64,000 nt of DNA from positions 186,001 to 250,000 of the forward strand of contig NZ_JADCSA010000003.1 of assembly GCF_015070385.1 (NCBI RefSeq), in the 5' to 3' direction. Below the pieces are notes generated by a model. The model saw nothing but the letters and a program-made list of their open reading frames with translations. It was not told the DNA's origin and did no database searches. This document shows positions 48,704 through 58,600 of the stretch, piece after piece. Origin of the DNA: Nocardioides malaquae (GTDB taxonomy: Bacteria; Actinomycetota; Actinomycetes; Propionibacteriales; Nocardioidaceae). Numbering within the stretch: the first letter of the stretch is position 1; each line of letters starts with the position of its first letter. The position numbers and the translations under genes are program-made.

Positions 48704-49480
48704 TCAGCCCACCCCGTGACGCTTGACGAAGTCGATGATCTCCTCGGCGAGCTCCGGGCGGCAGACGATCAGGTCGGGCAGCTGCACGTCGTCCTTGTTG
48801 TAGACGAGGTCAGCGCCGTCGACGCGCGAGCAGAAGAGCCCGGCCGCACGGGCCACGGCCACAGGTGCCGCGTTGTCCCACTCGTACTGTCCACCAGCGT
48901 GCACGTAGGCGTCGGCCACGTCGCGCACGACGCTCATCACCTTCACCCCGGCGCTGCCCATCGGCACGAGCTCGGCGTCGAGCTCGGCGGCCAACGCCTC
49001 CACGAAGGCCGGCGGCCGCGACCGCGACACGGCGATGCGCGGACGCTCGGAGGTGCGCGGCGGCACGACCGACGGCAGTGCGGTGCTGAAGGTCTCACCC
49101 AGCGCCGGCTGGGCCACCGCGCCGGCAGCCAGGTCGCCGTCGACCCAGAGGGCCACGTGCACCGCCCAGTCGTCGCGCGGCGGCTCGGAGAACTCACGGG
49201 TGCCGTCGAGCGGGTCGATGATCCACACACGCCGGGCGTCGAGGCGCGACTTGTCGTCCATCGCCTCCTCCGAGAGCACCTTGTCCTCGGGACGGTGCTC
49301 GGCCAGCAACGCGGCGAGGAGCTCCTGGGCCGCGGCATCGCCGGCGTCCTTGAGCGCCTTGCCCTCCAGGCCCTCCTCACGCACCTGGAGGAGTCGGGCA
49401 CCGGCCTGCTCCGCAGCCCAGACCGCGAAGGCGTGGTCGTCGGTGCGGGCGGCGGCGGGGATCTGGGTCTGTGTGCTCAC
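48704..49480 (-). CDS. cysQ: 3'(2'),5'-bisphosphate nucleotidase CysQ (inositol monophosphatase family)
   Basis: A 258-residue Mg-dependent phosphatase. The metal site is VLSEEAMDD, then IDPLDGTREFSE (the DPLDGT...F variant of CysQ rather than D-G-T-N of inositol phosphatases) and YEWDNAAPVAVARAAG. CysQ converts PAP/PAPS to AMP/APS, so it would clear the PAP made by the sulfotransferase at 60244. Start ATG 49480. It is divergent from the glycosidase gene across 450 non-coding bases. Confidence 0.87.
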   Translation of the reverse strand: MSTQTQIPAAARTDDHAFAVWAAEQAGARLLQVREEGLEGKALKDAGDAAAQELLAALLAEHRPEDKVLSEEAMDDKSRLDARRVWIIDPLDGTREFSEPPRDDWAVHVALWVDGDLAAGAVAQPALGETFSTALPSVVPPRTSERPRIAVSRSRPPAFVEALAAELDAELVPMGSAGVKVMSVVRDVADAYVHAGGQYEWDNAAPVAVARAAGLFCSRVDGADLVYNKDDVQLPDLIVCRPELAEEIIDFVKRHGVG

Positions 49481-49930
49481 GCGTCGCAGCCTACCCAGCC
49501 GTTGCTCCCGTCACAGGAGGCCGACTGACCAGCAAGCCGGGTATAGCCCGATCGGGTCATGCCGGATCGGATGACAGGGCCGTTCTCCGCCGATCTCCTC
49601 CGAACGGGACCCACCCCAGTGTGGAATACCTCTCATTAGGTACGCGGATGTGACACAGGGGGGCTGGCTCATCTACATTATTAGGTATAAGCCGCTTGGT
49701 ACCGCGGCACCATCGAGAGTCACTGACTCCACGGCCGCCGGACAGAGGCTTCCTCTTCTCCTGCCGAGTCCACCGGCCTCCCGCCGAGCGACCTGGTCCA
49801 CCGACCGCGTCCTCGCCCCCGTGCAGGGGCCCCACTCCCCTGCCCGCACAGGCCACACCTCGCCCTGTGCGTCGCCGGTGACCGTGCGCCCTGACGCGAC
49901 GGAGCACCAGTACACAGAAAGGGATGTGCT
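49481..49930. promoter_or_regulatory. Long leader region between cysQ and the first GH26-like gene
   Basis: About 450 bases with an AT-richer patch at 49620-49700. The word attaggta is found at 49635-49642 and 49680-49687, 45 bases apart; the first is part of tacct-ctcatt-aggta, an inverted repeat (49627-49642). The patch acattattaggtataag can serve as promoter. The remaining leader to 49922 has no RNA motif I can name. Tight control of the secreted glycosidase gene is likely, but the regulator is unknown. Confidence 0.4.
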
Positions 49931-51958
49931 GTGCTGAAGAGCGCTGCAATCCGCGGTCTCGGGCTCACTGTCGTAGCTGGATCCGCCCTCACGATGGGCC
50001 TCACCGCCCCCACCACCGCGCTGGCCCCCGCCACCGCCACCACCTCCACCGTCGTCGAGCACCGGGTCGAGCGGACCCTCACCGACGCCCGGGTCACCGA
50101 GTCGAGCGGGCTCGCGCGCAGCACCTTCGCCCGCGACATGCTCTTCACCCACAACGACAGCGGTGACTCCAACCGCGTCTTCGCGGTGAACAACGCCGGC
50201 CGCACCCGCGCCGTGCTCCGACTCCAGGGCGCGAGCCACAACGACTGGGAAGACATCACCACGGGCCCCGACCGCACGCTGTGGGTCGGTGACATCGGCG
50301 ACAACCCCCGCAAGCGCTCCCAGGTCGTGGTCTACCGGTTCAACGAGCCGCAGTACGTGCCCGAGGACGGGCGCACCGTGGACGTGTCGACCACGAAGTT
50401 CACCTTCACCTACCCCGACCGCGCTCGTGACGCCGAGGCCCTCCTGGTCCACCCGACCTCCGGTCGCCTCTACATCGTCTCGAAGTCCGACACCGGGGCC
50501 GGCGTCTACGAGGCCCCGGCCACCCTCTCGACCTCGTCGGCCAACAGGCTCCGCCGGATCGCCGACGCCCCGTCGAAGATCACCGCCGGCAGCTTCGCCC
50601 CCGACGGCCGCACGATCGTGCTGAGCAGCTACACCCACGCCTACACCTACCGGTCGTTCGGCGAGCAGCCCGCCGTCGTCACGCTCCCGTCGCGCCGCCA
50701 GGGTGAGTCGCTCGAGGTCAACCGCTACGGCACCAAGATCCTGCTCGGCACCGAGGGTGCCCAGAGCCCGGTCCTCGAGATCGCCATGACCCGCCCCGGC
50801 GTGGCCACCGCCCCGGCTCCGACCCCCACGCCGACCCCCACGCCGACGCCCACCACGGCGCCCGCGCCGACCCCCACGCCGACGCCCACCACGGCACCCG
50901 CGCCCACCACCGCGCCGGCGCCGACCGTGGCGCCCACCACGGCGCCCGCGCCGACGACGGCCCCGACCACGGCCCCCACGGCCAGCCCGACGACGGCCCC
51001 CACCAGCGCGCCGACGACCGCCCCGACCACGGCACCCACCACGGCACCGACGACGGCCCCGACCACGGCGCCCACCACCGCTCCGACGACGGCCCCGACC
51101 GCCGCGCCCACGGCCGCTCCGGCCCCGACGTGCCAGAAGGCGCCGGACTACGTCAGCGACAAGACCCTCTTCGGCAGCAGCCTCTCCAGCGCCGACGGCT
51201 CGGCCGCCGAGGCACTCGCCAAGAACGACGGACTCTTCGGCAAGATGCCGGTCGTGCGCCAGTTCGACCCCACGGTCCCCCCGGCCGGCGCCTGGTCACG
51301 ACGCACCTTCCTCAACGACCGCACGGTGGTCCACTCCTTCCGTGAGCACCCCCGCGAGGTCGTGACCGGTCGCTACGACGCGGCGATCCTCGACTTCTAC
51401 CGCAACGCCCCGACCAACAAGCCGATCTTCTGGAGCTACTTCCACGAGCCCGAGCCGCACATCGTCAACGGCAGCTTCACGTTCGCCGAGTACCGCGCGG
51501 CCTGGCGCCACGTCGTCGACCTGGTCGGGTCGCTGTGCAAGGACAACCTCTACCCGACGATGATCCTCACCGGCTGGACGGCTGACCCCGCCTCCAAGCG
51601 CGACTGGCGCAACTACTACGCCGGTGACGACTACATCTCCGTCGTGGCGTGGGACCCTTACAACTTCGCCACCTCGATCCCGACCCACTACAAGGACCCC
51701 GCCACCCTGTACGCCCCCGTGCTGCGGGCCTCACAGGAGTCGGGCAAGCCCTGGGGCATCGCCGAGACCGGCAGCGCCCTGGTGCCCGGTGACACCGGCA
51801 CCGAGCGGGCCAAGTGGCTCGACAAGGTCGGCGCCTACTTCCACGCCAAGGGCGCCGCCTGGGTGACCTACTTCCAGTCCAACCGCGACAACGAGTTCCG
51901 TCTCTTCGACGAGCCGTCGCGCACCACCTGGAAGAAGTGGGTGCAGTCCTCGAGCTGA
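49931..51958 (+). CDS. Secreted protein: propeller-like domain, Pro/Thr linker, GH26-like domain
   Basis: A 675-residue protein with signal peptide (GLGLTVVAGSALTMGLTAPT). Residues about 40-285 form short beta units (MLFTHNDSGDSNRVFAVNNA, TLWVGDIGDNPRKRSQVVVY). A Pro/Thr/Ala linker covers about 292-400. The C-terminal domain (about 405-675) resembles GH26-type (alpha/beta)8 glycosidases: SYFHEPEPHI gives an acid/base Glu near 505 and WGIAETGSA a nucleophile Glu near 610. It may cut mannan-type or the organism's own polysaccharide. GTG 49931 follows agaaaggga. A tandem paralogue of the domain is encoded next. Confidence 0.82.
   Translation: MLKSAAIRGLGLTVVAGSALTMGLTAPTTALAPATATTSTVVEHRVERTLTDARVTESSGLARSTFARDMLFTHNDSGDSNRVFAVNNAGRTRAVLRLQGASHNDWEDITTGPDRTLWVGDIGDNPRKRSQVVVYRFNEPQYVPEDGRTVDVSTTKFTFTYPDRARDAEALLVHPTSGRLYIVSKSDTGAGVYEAPATLSTSSANRLRRIADAPSKITAGSFAPDGRTIVLSSYTHAYTYRSFGEQPAVVTLPSRRQGESLEVNRYGTKILLGTEGAQSPVLEIAMTRPGVATAPAPTPTPTPTPTPTTAPAPTPTPTPTTAPAPTTAPAPTVAPTTAPAPTTAPTTAPTASPTTAPTSAPTTAPTTAPTTAPTTAPTTAPTTAPTTAPTAAPTAAPAPTCQKAPDYVSDKTLFGSSLSSADGSAAEALAKNDGLFGKMPVVRQFDPTVPPAGAWSRRTFLNDRTVVHSFREHPREVVTGRYDAAILDFYRNAPTNKPIFWSYFHEPEPHIVNGSFTFAEYRAAWRHVVDLVGSLCKDNLYPTMILTGWTADPASKRDWRNYYAGDDYISVVAWDPYNFATSIPTHYKDPATLYAPVLRASQESGKPWGIAETGSALVPGDTGTERAKWLDKVGAYFHAKGAAWVTYFQSNRDNEFRLFDEPSRTTWKKWVQSSS
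50809..51130 (+). repeat. Low-complexity Pro/Thr/Ala-coding repeats
   Basis: About 320 bases of C-rich repeats coding for PTPTPTP and then PTTAPTTAPTTA units. Typical of flexible wall-spanning linkers. Unit number is likely to vary. Confidence 0.9.
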
Positions 51959-51976
51959 CCGGCGACCACTCGCTGG

Positions 51977-52032
51977 AACTTCCCCCCCTCGGCCGGCCGC
52001 GGCGACTAGCCTCTGCCCCCGAGGGGGGAAGT
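51977..52032 (+). promoter_or_regulatory. Inverted repeat that can mask the ribosome site of the second GH26-like gene
   Basis: The left arm acttccccccctcgg (51978-51992) is complementary to ccgaggggggaagt (52019-52032) apart from one extra C. The right arm includes gagggggga, the ribosome site for GTG 52038. If both arms are on one RNA, pairing would hide the site. A -10-like tagcct lies between them (near 52007), so the left arm may not always be transcribed. Confidence 0.45.
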
Positions 52033-52037
52033 CGTTC

Positions 52038-53117
52038 GTGAACCGTTTGCGTCTGGCCGCACTGGCCGTCACCACCACCGTGCTCCTGGGCAGCCTCGCC
52101 GCGTGCAGCGGCGACGAGGGTGAGCGCCCGAGGGCCGACCCCGAGGCGTCGTCGAGCCCGGAACCGTCACGCAAGACCCGACCGAAGCCACCGGCCCCGA
52201 CGAGGAAGCCGACCACTCCGGCCGCCTCCCCGTCGCGGACGCGGACACCCGCACCCTCCGCCGACCCCACCGAACGGTGCCCGATGGCCCCCGCGTTGCC
52301 GGAGCCGGACCGCACGCTCTTCGGCGCCAGCATCTCGACGAGCACCAAGCTGCTGCCCCAGTCGCTGGCCGACGAGGAGGCGCGCTTCGGTCGCATGGCG
52401 GTGATCCGCACGTTCGACCCCGAGATGCCCCCCGCCGGCGCCTGGTCACGTCGTCAGGCCGCGATCGGCGACCGGATGCTCGTCACGTCGTTCCGGATGC
52501 CCCCTGGCGACGTGCTCGCGGGGCGCTACGACGCGCAACTGCGTGACTACTTCCGCACCGCTCCGACCCGCCCGCAGATCCTGTGGAGCTACATCCACGA
52601 GCCCGAGCCGCTCATCATGGAGGGCCAGTTCACCGCGGCGCAGTATCGCGAGGCCTTCCGGCACGTCGTGCGTCTGGCGCAGGAGCAGTGCCGCGACAAC
52701 CTGTTCCCCACGATGATCCTCACCGGATGGACCTCGAAGGAGGCCTCCGAGCGCGACTGGCGCGACTACTACGCCGGTGACGACTACGTCTCGGTGGTCG
52801 CCTGGGACCCCTACAACGGCGCCACCGTGCAGCCGACGAGCTACGAGTCCCCCGAGGCGCTCTTCGCCTCCGTCGTCGAGGCGTCCGAGGAGTCGGGCAA
52901 GCCCTGGGGCATCGCGGAGACCGGGACGATGCGCACCCCCCAGGACCCGAGCGGCGAGGAGCGCGCCGAGTGGCTCGACGCCACCGCGCAGTGGTTCGCC
53001 GACCGGGGCGCGGCGTTCGTGACCTACTACCAGTCCACGCGCAACGGCGAGTTCATCCTCCTCGACCGGCCCTCGGTGCAGGTCTGGAAGAAGTGGGTGC
53101 GCTGGAGCCGCGACTGA
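52038..53117 (+). CDS. Lipoprotein with GH26-like glycosidase domain
   Basis: A 359-residue lipoprotein: lipobox LLGSLAACSGD (Cys near residue 23), a 55-residue Pro/Arg/Ser-rich spacer, then the same GH26-like domain as the neighbour. Counterparts of the catalytic residues are WSYIHEPEPLI (Glu near 186) and WGIAETGTMR (Glu near 293), and WDPYNGATVQPTSYESPEA is also shared. It would be anchored to the membrane while its neighbour is free or wall-bound. GTG 52038; the ribosome site lies in an inverted repeat. It is probably a tandem-duplication product. Confidence 0.84.
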   Translation: MNRLRLAALAVTTTVLLGSLAACSGDEGERPRADPEASSSPEPSRKTRPKPPAPTRKPTTPAASPSRTRTPAPSADPTERCPMAPALPEPDRTLFGASISTSTKLLPQSLADEEARFGRMAVIRTFDPEMPPAGAWSRRQAAIGDRMLVTSFRMPPGDVLAGRYDAQLRDYFRTAPTRPQILWSYIHEPEPLIMEGQFTAAQYREAFRHVVRLAQEQCRDNLFPTMILTGWTSKEASERDWRDYYAGDDYVSVVAWDPYNGATVQPTSYESPEALFASVVEASEESGKPWGIAETGTMRTPQDPSGEERAEWLDATAQWFADRGAAFVTYYQSTRNGEFILLDRPSVQVWKKWVRWSRD

Positions 53118-53135
53118 GGGCGTCCGACCGCCGCG

Positions 53136-55625
53136 TCAGCGGCGCACCAGGTCGAGCTGGGCCCCGAAGGTGACGTCGGGGGTGTTGCGGTAGTTGACGT
53201 GGGTCTCGACGGCGATCACGTTCGTGCCCTCGACCAGAAGTGCAGCCGGCACGTCCACGACGAGGGGGTTCGCGGCGGCGACGGCGTGGCGGCGCGCCGT
53301 GGGGGCGTACGTCGTGTGGGTCACCGCGCCGTCGCGCATGTTCTGGCGCCCCACCTCGACGCCGTTGACGTGCACCACGGCCCCGTCGTTGGCGATCGCC
53401 GTCAGCCGCAGGCCGACCACCGACGCGAGGTCGGTCACCGTCACCGCGCGCCGGTAGTAGGAGGTCACGGGTCGCTCGGCGGCCGTGGCGAACGGGTTGA
53501 CGTCGGTCACCACCTCGGGCGCACCCCAGCCCAGCAGGGCGCCGCCGGTGGCCCAGGCGGAGTCGTCGAAGCCTCGCGCGGCCCACCCCGCTCCGGGTGC
53601 CCGGAGCTGGTGGTACCACTTCCAGCTCGCCCCGAGGCCCACCAGCGTGGTGGTGACGGTCTCGGCGACGTCGACCTGCAGCGTGGTGGTGCCCACGGCG
53701 CCGGCAGCGTCACGCACCCGCAGGGTGACCGGGTAGGAGCCGCCGGCCGCGTAGGTGTGCGTGACCAACCCACCGGTGGCGGTGGCACCGTCACCCAGCT
53801 CCCACTCGTAGCCGGTGATGCCGGCGTCGTCGCTGGACGCGGTGGCGTCGAGGGTGACCGTACGCCCGTCGACCTGCGCCGTGGCCCGCGCCACGGGCGC
53901 CTGGTTCACCGGGGCGGCGAGGGGCACCGTGCCCAGCAACGCCGCCGCGAAGCTCAGGTCGGAGGAGCTGGAGGAGTCCTGGTGCACCTCCACCGCGAGG
54001 GTGTTGGTGCCCGTACGCACCGCCTTGGCCGGCACGGTGAAGTTGCGGGCGACGTTCTCCGCGGCTCCGGAGCGGTTCGACGCTGCCCGCGTCGACGCCG
54101 ACACCGGGCCGGGAGGCATGTTGTCGCGCACCACCTCGACGCCGTTGAGGTGCACCACCGCGCCGTCGTCGGCCACCAGCTCGAGGGTCAGGTCCTCCGT
54201 CGGGGTCTGCGCCACCTCGAAGGTGGTGCGGAAGTAGGAGGTGATGGAGCGGGTGCCGCCGGCGGACGAGCGCAGCACGACCGTCTCGTCGCCGTCGCCG
54301 TAGCCGAAGTGGCCGGCGCCGGTGACCCAGGCCGAGTCGTCGTGGGCGGGCTGCTGCCAGCCGTTGGCGAGACCGGGCCCGTCCCAGTAGCGCCACGGTG
54401 TCTCCGCGGTCACGAAGGCGGTCAGCGACGTGGTGGGCGGCGGGGGCGGCGTGGTCACGCCGGTCGCCATGAAGCGTGCCCACCCCTGGGCGGGCACGCC
54501 CGAGACGGCGGTGAACTCCCCGCCCACCACGACGCCCGCGTCGCTGGCCGCGATCGCGAAGACCCCCCAGAAGGCGTTGAACCGCGGCCGGAACGCCGGG
54601 TCGAGCACGCCGGTGGCCTCGTCGGCCGCGAGCACCTTGATGGTCGTGTCGTCGTCGTAGCCGTCGTGGAAGCCGAAGTAGACCTGACCGCGGTGGTGCG
54701 TGACGCCCTGCACGTCGCCCATGACCACGTGTCGCCAGACCCTCGCCCCCGTGGTCGTGCTCCAGGCGGCCATGGTGTTGGCGCCCGATCCGCCGGCACC
54801 GAAGAGCCTCGTGCCGGCGTCGTTGATGTCCAGGCCGAGCGTCGGGCGCGACGACGAGGTGAAGACGGTGGGCCGCACCGCGCCGGTGGTGCCGTTGAGG
54901 GCGGCGACCCCCGCCCGGGCGACGCCTCCGGCGAGCCCGAAGTTGCCGGAGACGTAGACGGTGTCGGAAGTGGGGTTCTTGACGATGCCCCAGACGTCGT
55001 TGTTGACGGTCGGCCGGAAGGTCGGGTCCAGCGCCGCGGTGGTGGCGTCGACCTTGGCGATCCGCTCCCGGGGCTCGCCGTTGACGGTCGTGAAGGCCCC
55101 GCCGACCCACACCACCCCGTCGCGCACGTCGAGGGCTCGCACCGGCCGGTCGGTCTGCACCCCAAAACCGGGGTCCACCTGCGCGTCGGAGATCCGTACG
55201 CGACCCACGGTGCCGGTGAGCGCACCGCCGATCCGGGCGAAGGCACCGCCGACGTAGAGCCACGTGCCGTCGTGGTCGATGGCGCGGACCGTGCTGCCGG
55301 CGTCGGCACGCCAGGAGCGCACCAACTCACCGGTGTCGAGCCGGAACGCTGCCAGGTTCCTGCGCGCGACGGACTCGCCCGTGGGGCTGGTGGCGGTCGT
55401 GAAGGATCCCCCCACGACCACCGTGTTGCCGATGACCTGGGTGGCGTACACCCGTCCGTCCACCCGCCAGGACACCGCCGGCGTGCTGCCCACCACCGGA
55501 GCGGCCTCCGCCGCGGGCGCCGCGACCACCAGGCCGGTGAGCATCGAGGCCACCAGCGCCAGCAGGGCGGGGACCACGGCAAGGCCCGGGGCGGGGCGAG
55601 GGCTCGTGCGGCGCGGCATCTCCAT
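53136..55625 (-). CDS. Large secreted multi-domain protein (propeller, PKD, repeated C-terminal module)
   Basis: An 829-residue protein. A signal peptide (VVPALLALVASMLTGLVVAA) is followed by a domain of about seven repeats of the type GNTVVVGGSFTTATSPTGES, WLYVGGAFARIGG, VVWVGGAFTTVNGEPRERI, fitting a beta-propeller. Then comes one copy of a jelly-roll-like module (DDGAVVHLNGVEVVRDNMPP), a PKD-like domain (TLDATASSDDAGITGYEWEL) and a second copy of the module at the end (NDGAVVHVNGVEVGRQNMRD). The last copy is nearly identical to that in the next gene. ATG 55625 is preceded by ggaggg. Likely surface-located; the ligand is unknown. Confidence 0.83.
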   Translation of the reverse strand: MEMPRRTSPRPAPGLAVVPALLALVASMLTGLVVAAPAAEAAPVVGSTPAVSWRVDGRVYATQVIGNTVVVGGSFTTATSPTGESVARRNLAAFRLDTGELVRSWRADAGSTVRAIDHDGTWLYVGGAFARIGGALTGTVGRVRISDAQVDPGFGVQTDRPVRALDVRDGVVWVGGAFTTVNGEPRERIAKVDATTAALDPTFRPTVNNDVWGIVKNPTSDTVYVSGNFGLAGGVARAGVAALNGTTGAVRPTVFTSSSRPTLGLDINDAGTRLFGAGGSGANTMAAWSTTTGARVWRHVVMGDVQGVTHHRGQVYFGFHDGYDDDTTIKVLAADEATGVLDPAFRPRFNAFWGVFAIAASDAGVVVGGEFTAVSGVPAQGWARFMATGVTTPPPPPTTSLTAFVTAETPWRYWDGPGLANGWQQPAHDDSAWVTGAGHFGYGDGDETVVLRSSAGGTRSITSYFRTTFEVAQTPTEDLTLELVADDGAVVHLNGVEVVRDNMPPGPVSASTRAASNRSGAAENVARNFTVPAKAVRTGTNTLAVEVHQDSSSSSDLSFAAALLGTVPLAAPVNQAPVARATAQVDGRTVTLDATASSDDAGITGYEWELGDGATATGGLVTHTYAAGGSYPVTLRVRDAAGAVGTTTLQVDVAETVTTTLVGLGASWKWYHQLRAPGAGWAARGFDDSAWATGGALLGWGAPEVVTDVNPFATAAERPVTSYYRRAVTVTDLASVVGLRLTAIANDGAVVHVNGVEVGRQNMRDGAVTHTTYAPTARRHAVAAANPLVVDVPAALLVEGTNVIAVETHVNYRNTPDVTFGAQLDLVRR

Positions 55626-55645
55626 GACGGTCCCTCCAGGGGGCG

Positions 55646-58600
55646 CTAGTCGCTGACCAGCAGGGCGCTGAGGTCGAAGGTGAGGTCGGGGGTGCGCCGG
55701 TAGTTGACGTGGGTGTCGACCGAGACCACGTTGGCTCCCTCGACCAGCAGGGAGACGGGCACGTCGACGACCAACGGGGCGGCGCTGGCCACGGCGTGAC
55801 GTCGGGCCGTGGGGGCGTACGTCGTGTGGGTCACGGCGCCGTCGCGCATGTTCTGCCGTCCGACCTCGACGCCGTTGACGTGGACCACCGCACCGTCGTT
55901 GGCCACCGCCTGGATGCGCAGGCTGCGCACCCCGTCGAGGTTGCCGAGGTGGAAGGTCCGACGGAAGTACGCCGTGACCGGTCGGGTGGTCGGGTCCTCG
56001 TAGAGGTCCAGGGAGGTCACGACCTCCGGCGCACCCCAGCCGAGGTGGCCGGCGCCGCTCTCCCAGCCGGAGTCGTCGAAGGTGGTGGCCGTCCACTGCG
56101 CGGGCGGGGCGGCGGGGCGGTAGTACCACTTCCACGTCGAGCCGGCAGGGATCACCTGCGGGTCCTGGGTCGTCTCGGTGCGCAGGGTGCGCGTCGTGGT
56201 CGAGGTCAGCCCGGCGGCGTCGGTCACGGTGAGCGTGACCTCGTACGCCCCGTGCTGGGCGTAGGTGTGGGTCACCGAGGCACCGGTGCGGGTGGTGCCG
56301 TCACCGAGGTCCCACGACCAGCTCGTGATGCCCCGGTCGTCGCTGGAGCCGGTGCCGTCGAGCGTGACCGTGCGGTCGGCGACCGTGGCCGAGAAGGCGG
56401 CGACCGGCGGCTGGTTGACCGGCGGACCACCGATGGTGAGCACCGGGGTGCTGGGCCCGACGTTGCCGCGGTTGTCGGTGGCCCGCACGAAGTAACGCTC
56501 ACCGTCGACGCGTGGCACCGTCACCGTGGTGGTGCCACCGGGCAGGGTGGCGACCGGTCGGTCGTCGCGCAGCAGCTGGTAGGTGACACCGCTGGGGTCC
56601 GGGGTCGGCTGCCAGCGCAGGGTCACCGTCGAGGCGGTCTCCTGGTCGACCCGGAAGTTGCCCGGCGCGCCCGGGGCGGTGGAGTCGGTGCGCTGGAATC
56701 GGGCGAAGCCGCCGGCGAAGACCTGGCCCTTGCCGGTGCGGGCGGTCAGGATGTCGCCGCCCGCCCAGAGCGTGCCCGTGCTGTCGACCTCGAGGGCCCA
56801 CGGGCCGGACCCCAGCCGCATCGACAGGTTGGGCACGAACTCGGGCAGGTACTCGCCGGTCGCCGGGTCCCACACGCCGAGCCACTTGATGGTGTCGGCC
56901 TGGTGCCAGCCGGAGTTGAGGGTCTCCCACGTGGTGGCACCGGAGTAGGTCCACTGGGCGCAGTGGCAGGAGGCGTAGAGCAGGTCACCGTCGGTCACGG
57001 CGGCCTGGACGTCGCCGCCCTTCTTCATGATGTTGCTGCTGATCCGCGAGAAGCTGCCGGTGTCGAACCCGAAGAGGGAGTGCTGGGCACCGCCGGCGAA
57101 GACCCGGTTGCCGACCTGCTGCACCGCCTGCTGGTAGTTGTCGTCCCGGTTGCTCCAGGTCGGACGCCAGGCGGGGCCGTCCAGGCCTGCGCCCGGAGCG
57201 GTGGTCACCGAGGCGACGCGTGGGGCGGTGACACCCTTCGACGTGCTGAAGTAGCCCGCGGCGTAGACCCGCGCGCCGTCGTCGGAGCCGTCGAGGTCGA
57301 TCACGCTGCCGTTGAAGTCGGGGTTCCAGTTGCGGTCCGGGGTGCCGGTCGCGAGGTCGACCCGGGCCGCGCCGCGGGAGTAGGTCACCGTGGAGGGGGC
57401 TGTGCCTCCGGCCAGGTGCGTGAAGGCGCCACCCAGGTAGAGGTGGTTGCCCGCGACGTCGAGGGTGCGGATGTTGAGCACCCCGCCGGAGGCCCGGTTC
57501 TCGACGGTGAGGCTCCACGAGGAGCGGGTCGCCCCCGTGGCCGGGTCGAGCGCCACGACGGCCGTGGCCGGCTGACCGTTGGCGCGGCTGAAGGCACCGG
57601 CAGCCACGACGCTGCCGTCGGGCAGGGTGGCCAGGGCCCGCACCTGCTCGTTGAGCACCGGCCGGAAGGACGGGTCCCACTCGCCGGTCGCGATGTCGAA
57701 GGCCGCCAGGAAGGGCTGCTCCACGCGGCCGGTGCCTGTGGCGTCGCGCTGGACGTAGCGGAAGTTGCCGCCGACGTACATGCGACCGTTCGACTCGGTG
57801 AACGCCTGCACCTCGACGTTGCCCTCGGTGGTCGTGCTGCCCTGGAGCCCGCTCACACCCCACGGGTTGGCCAGGGCGTTGGAGTTGAGACCCGGACGGT
57901 TGGGGCGGGCCGGGGCGCCGTTGTCACCGATGCGCTGGAAGTCGGGGTCGGTCGAGGTGATGCGAGGGCGCAGGTAGACCTGCGCGTAGGGCAGGGCAGG
58001 GCCGGTGCGGGTCGCTGACCACATGTAGCTCGAGGCGGAGGTGCTGCCTCGCACCCAGGAGCCGTAGCCGAAGCCGACGCGGTACTTCTTGTCGGAATCG
58101 GTGGTGTTGACCATGCGGCTGTAGGACTGGCCGGTGCCGAACGACTCACTCGTGCCACCCCACCCCGGTAGGGTGTCGAACTTCCAGGTCGCGATCCGGT
58201 GCTCGGCGCCGAAGGTCCAGCTCCACCGCGACTTGTCGGCGAACGTGAACCGCGCCTCCTGCCACTGCGTGCCCCCGGTGTTGCGGGCGCGGCGGACCCG
58301 CACCCCCTCGCTGAGGGCGTCGGGCCGACCGCCGTCGAGCAGCTGGTCGACCGTGGTGGAGGGCAGCTGGTGGGTGACCGACGACATCGGCACCGTGTCG
58401 GGGCTCTGCAACGCAGCGGCGTTGCCCTTGCCCGCGTACTCGGTGGTCCAGCCGTCGCGTCCCTTGCCGATCAGCACCCAACCGCCACCGTCGGTGGTCT
58501 GGTCGCAGTAGAACTGGGCGGGAGCGGGCATGGAGGGGGTCAGCAGCCAGTAGGAGCCGTTGCGCGCCGAGGAGCGAGCCTGCTTGATCTCCCAGCAGGA

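Noticed and set aside
50809-51130. Possible CRISPR-like or minisatellite array
   Set aside because: The periodicity comes from a Pro/Thr/Ala-coding linker inside an intact reading frame; there are no spacers of constant length.
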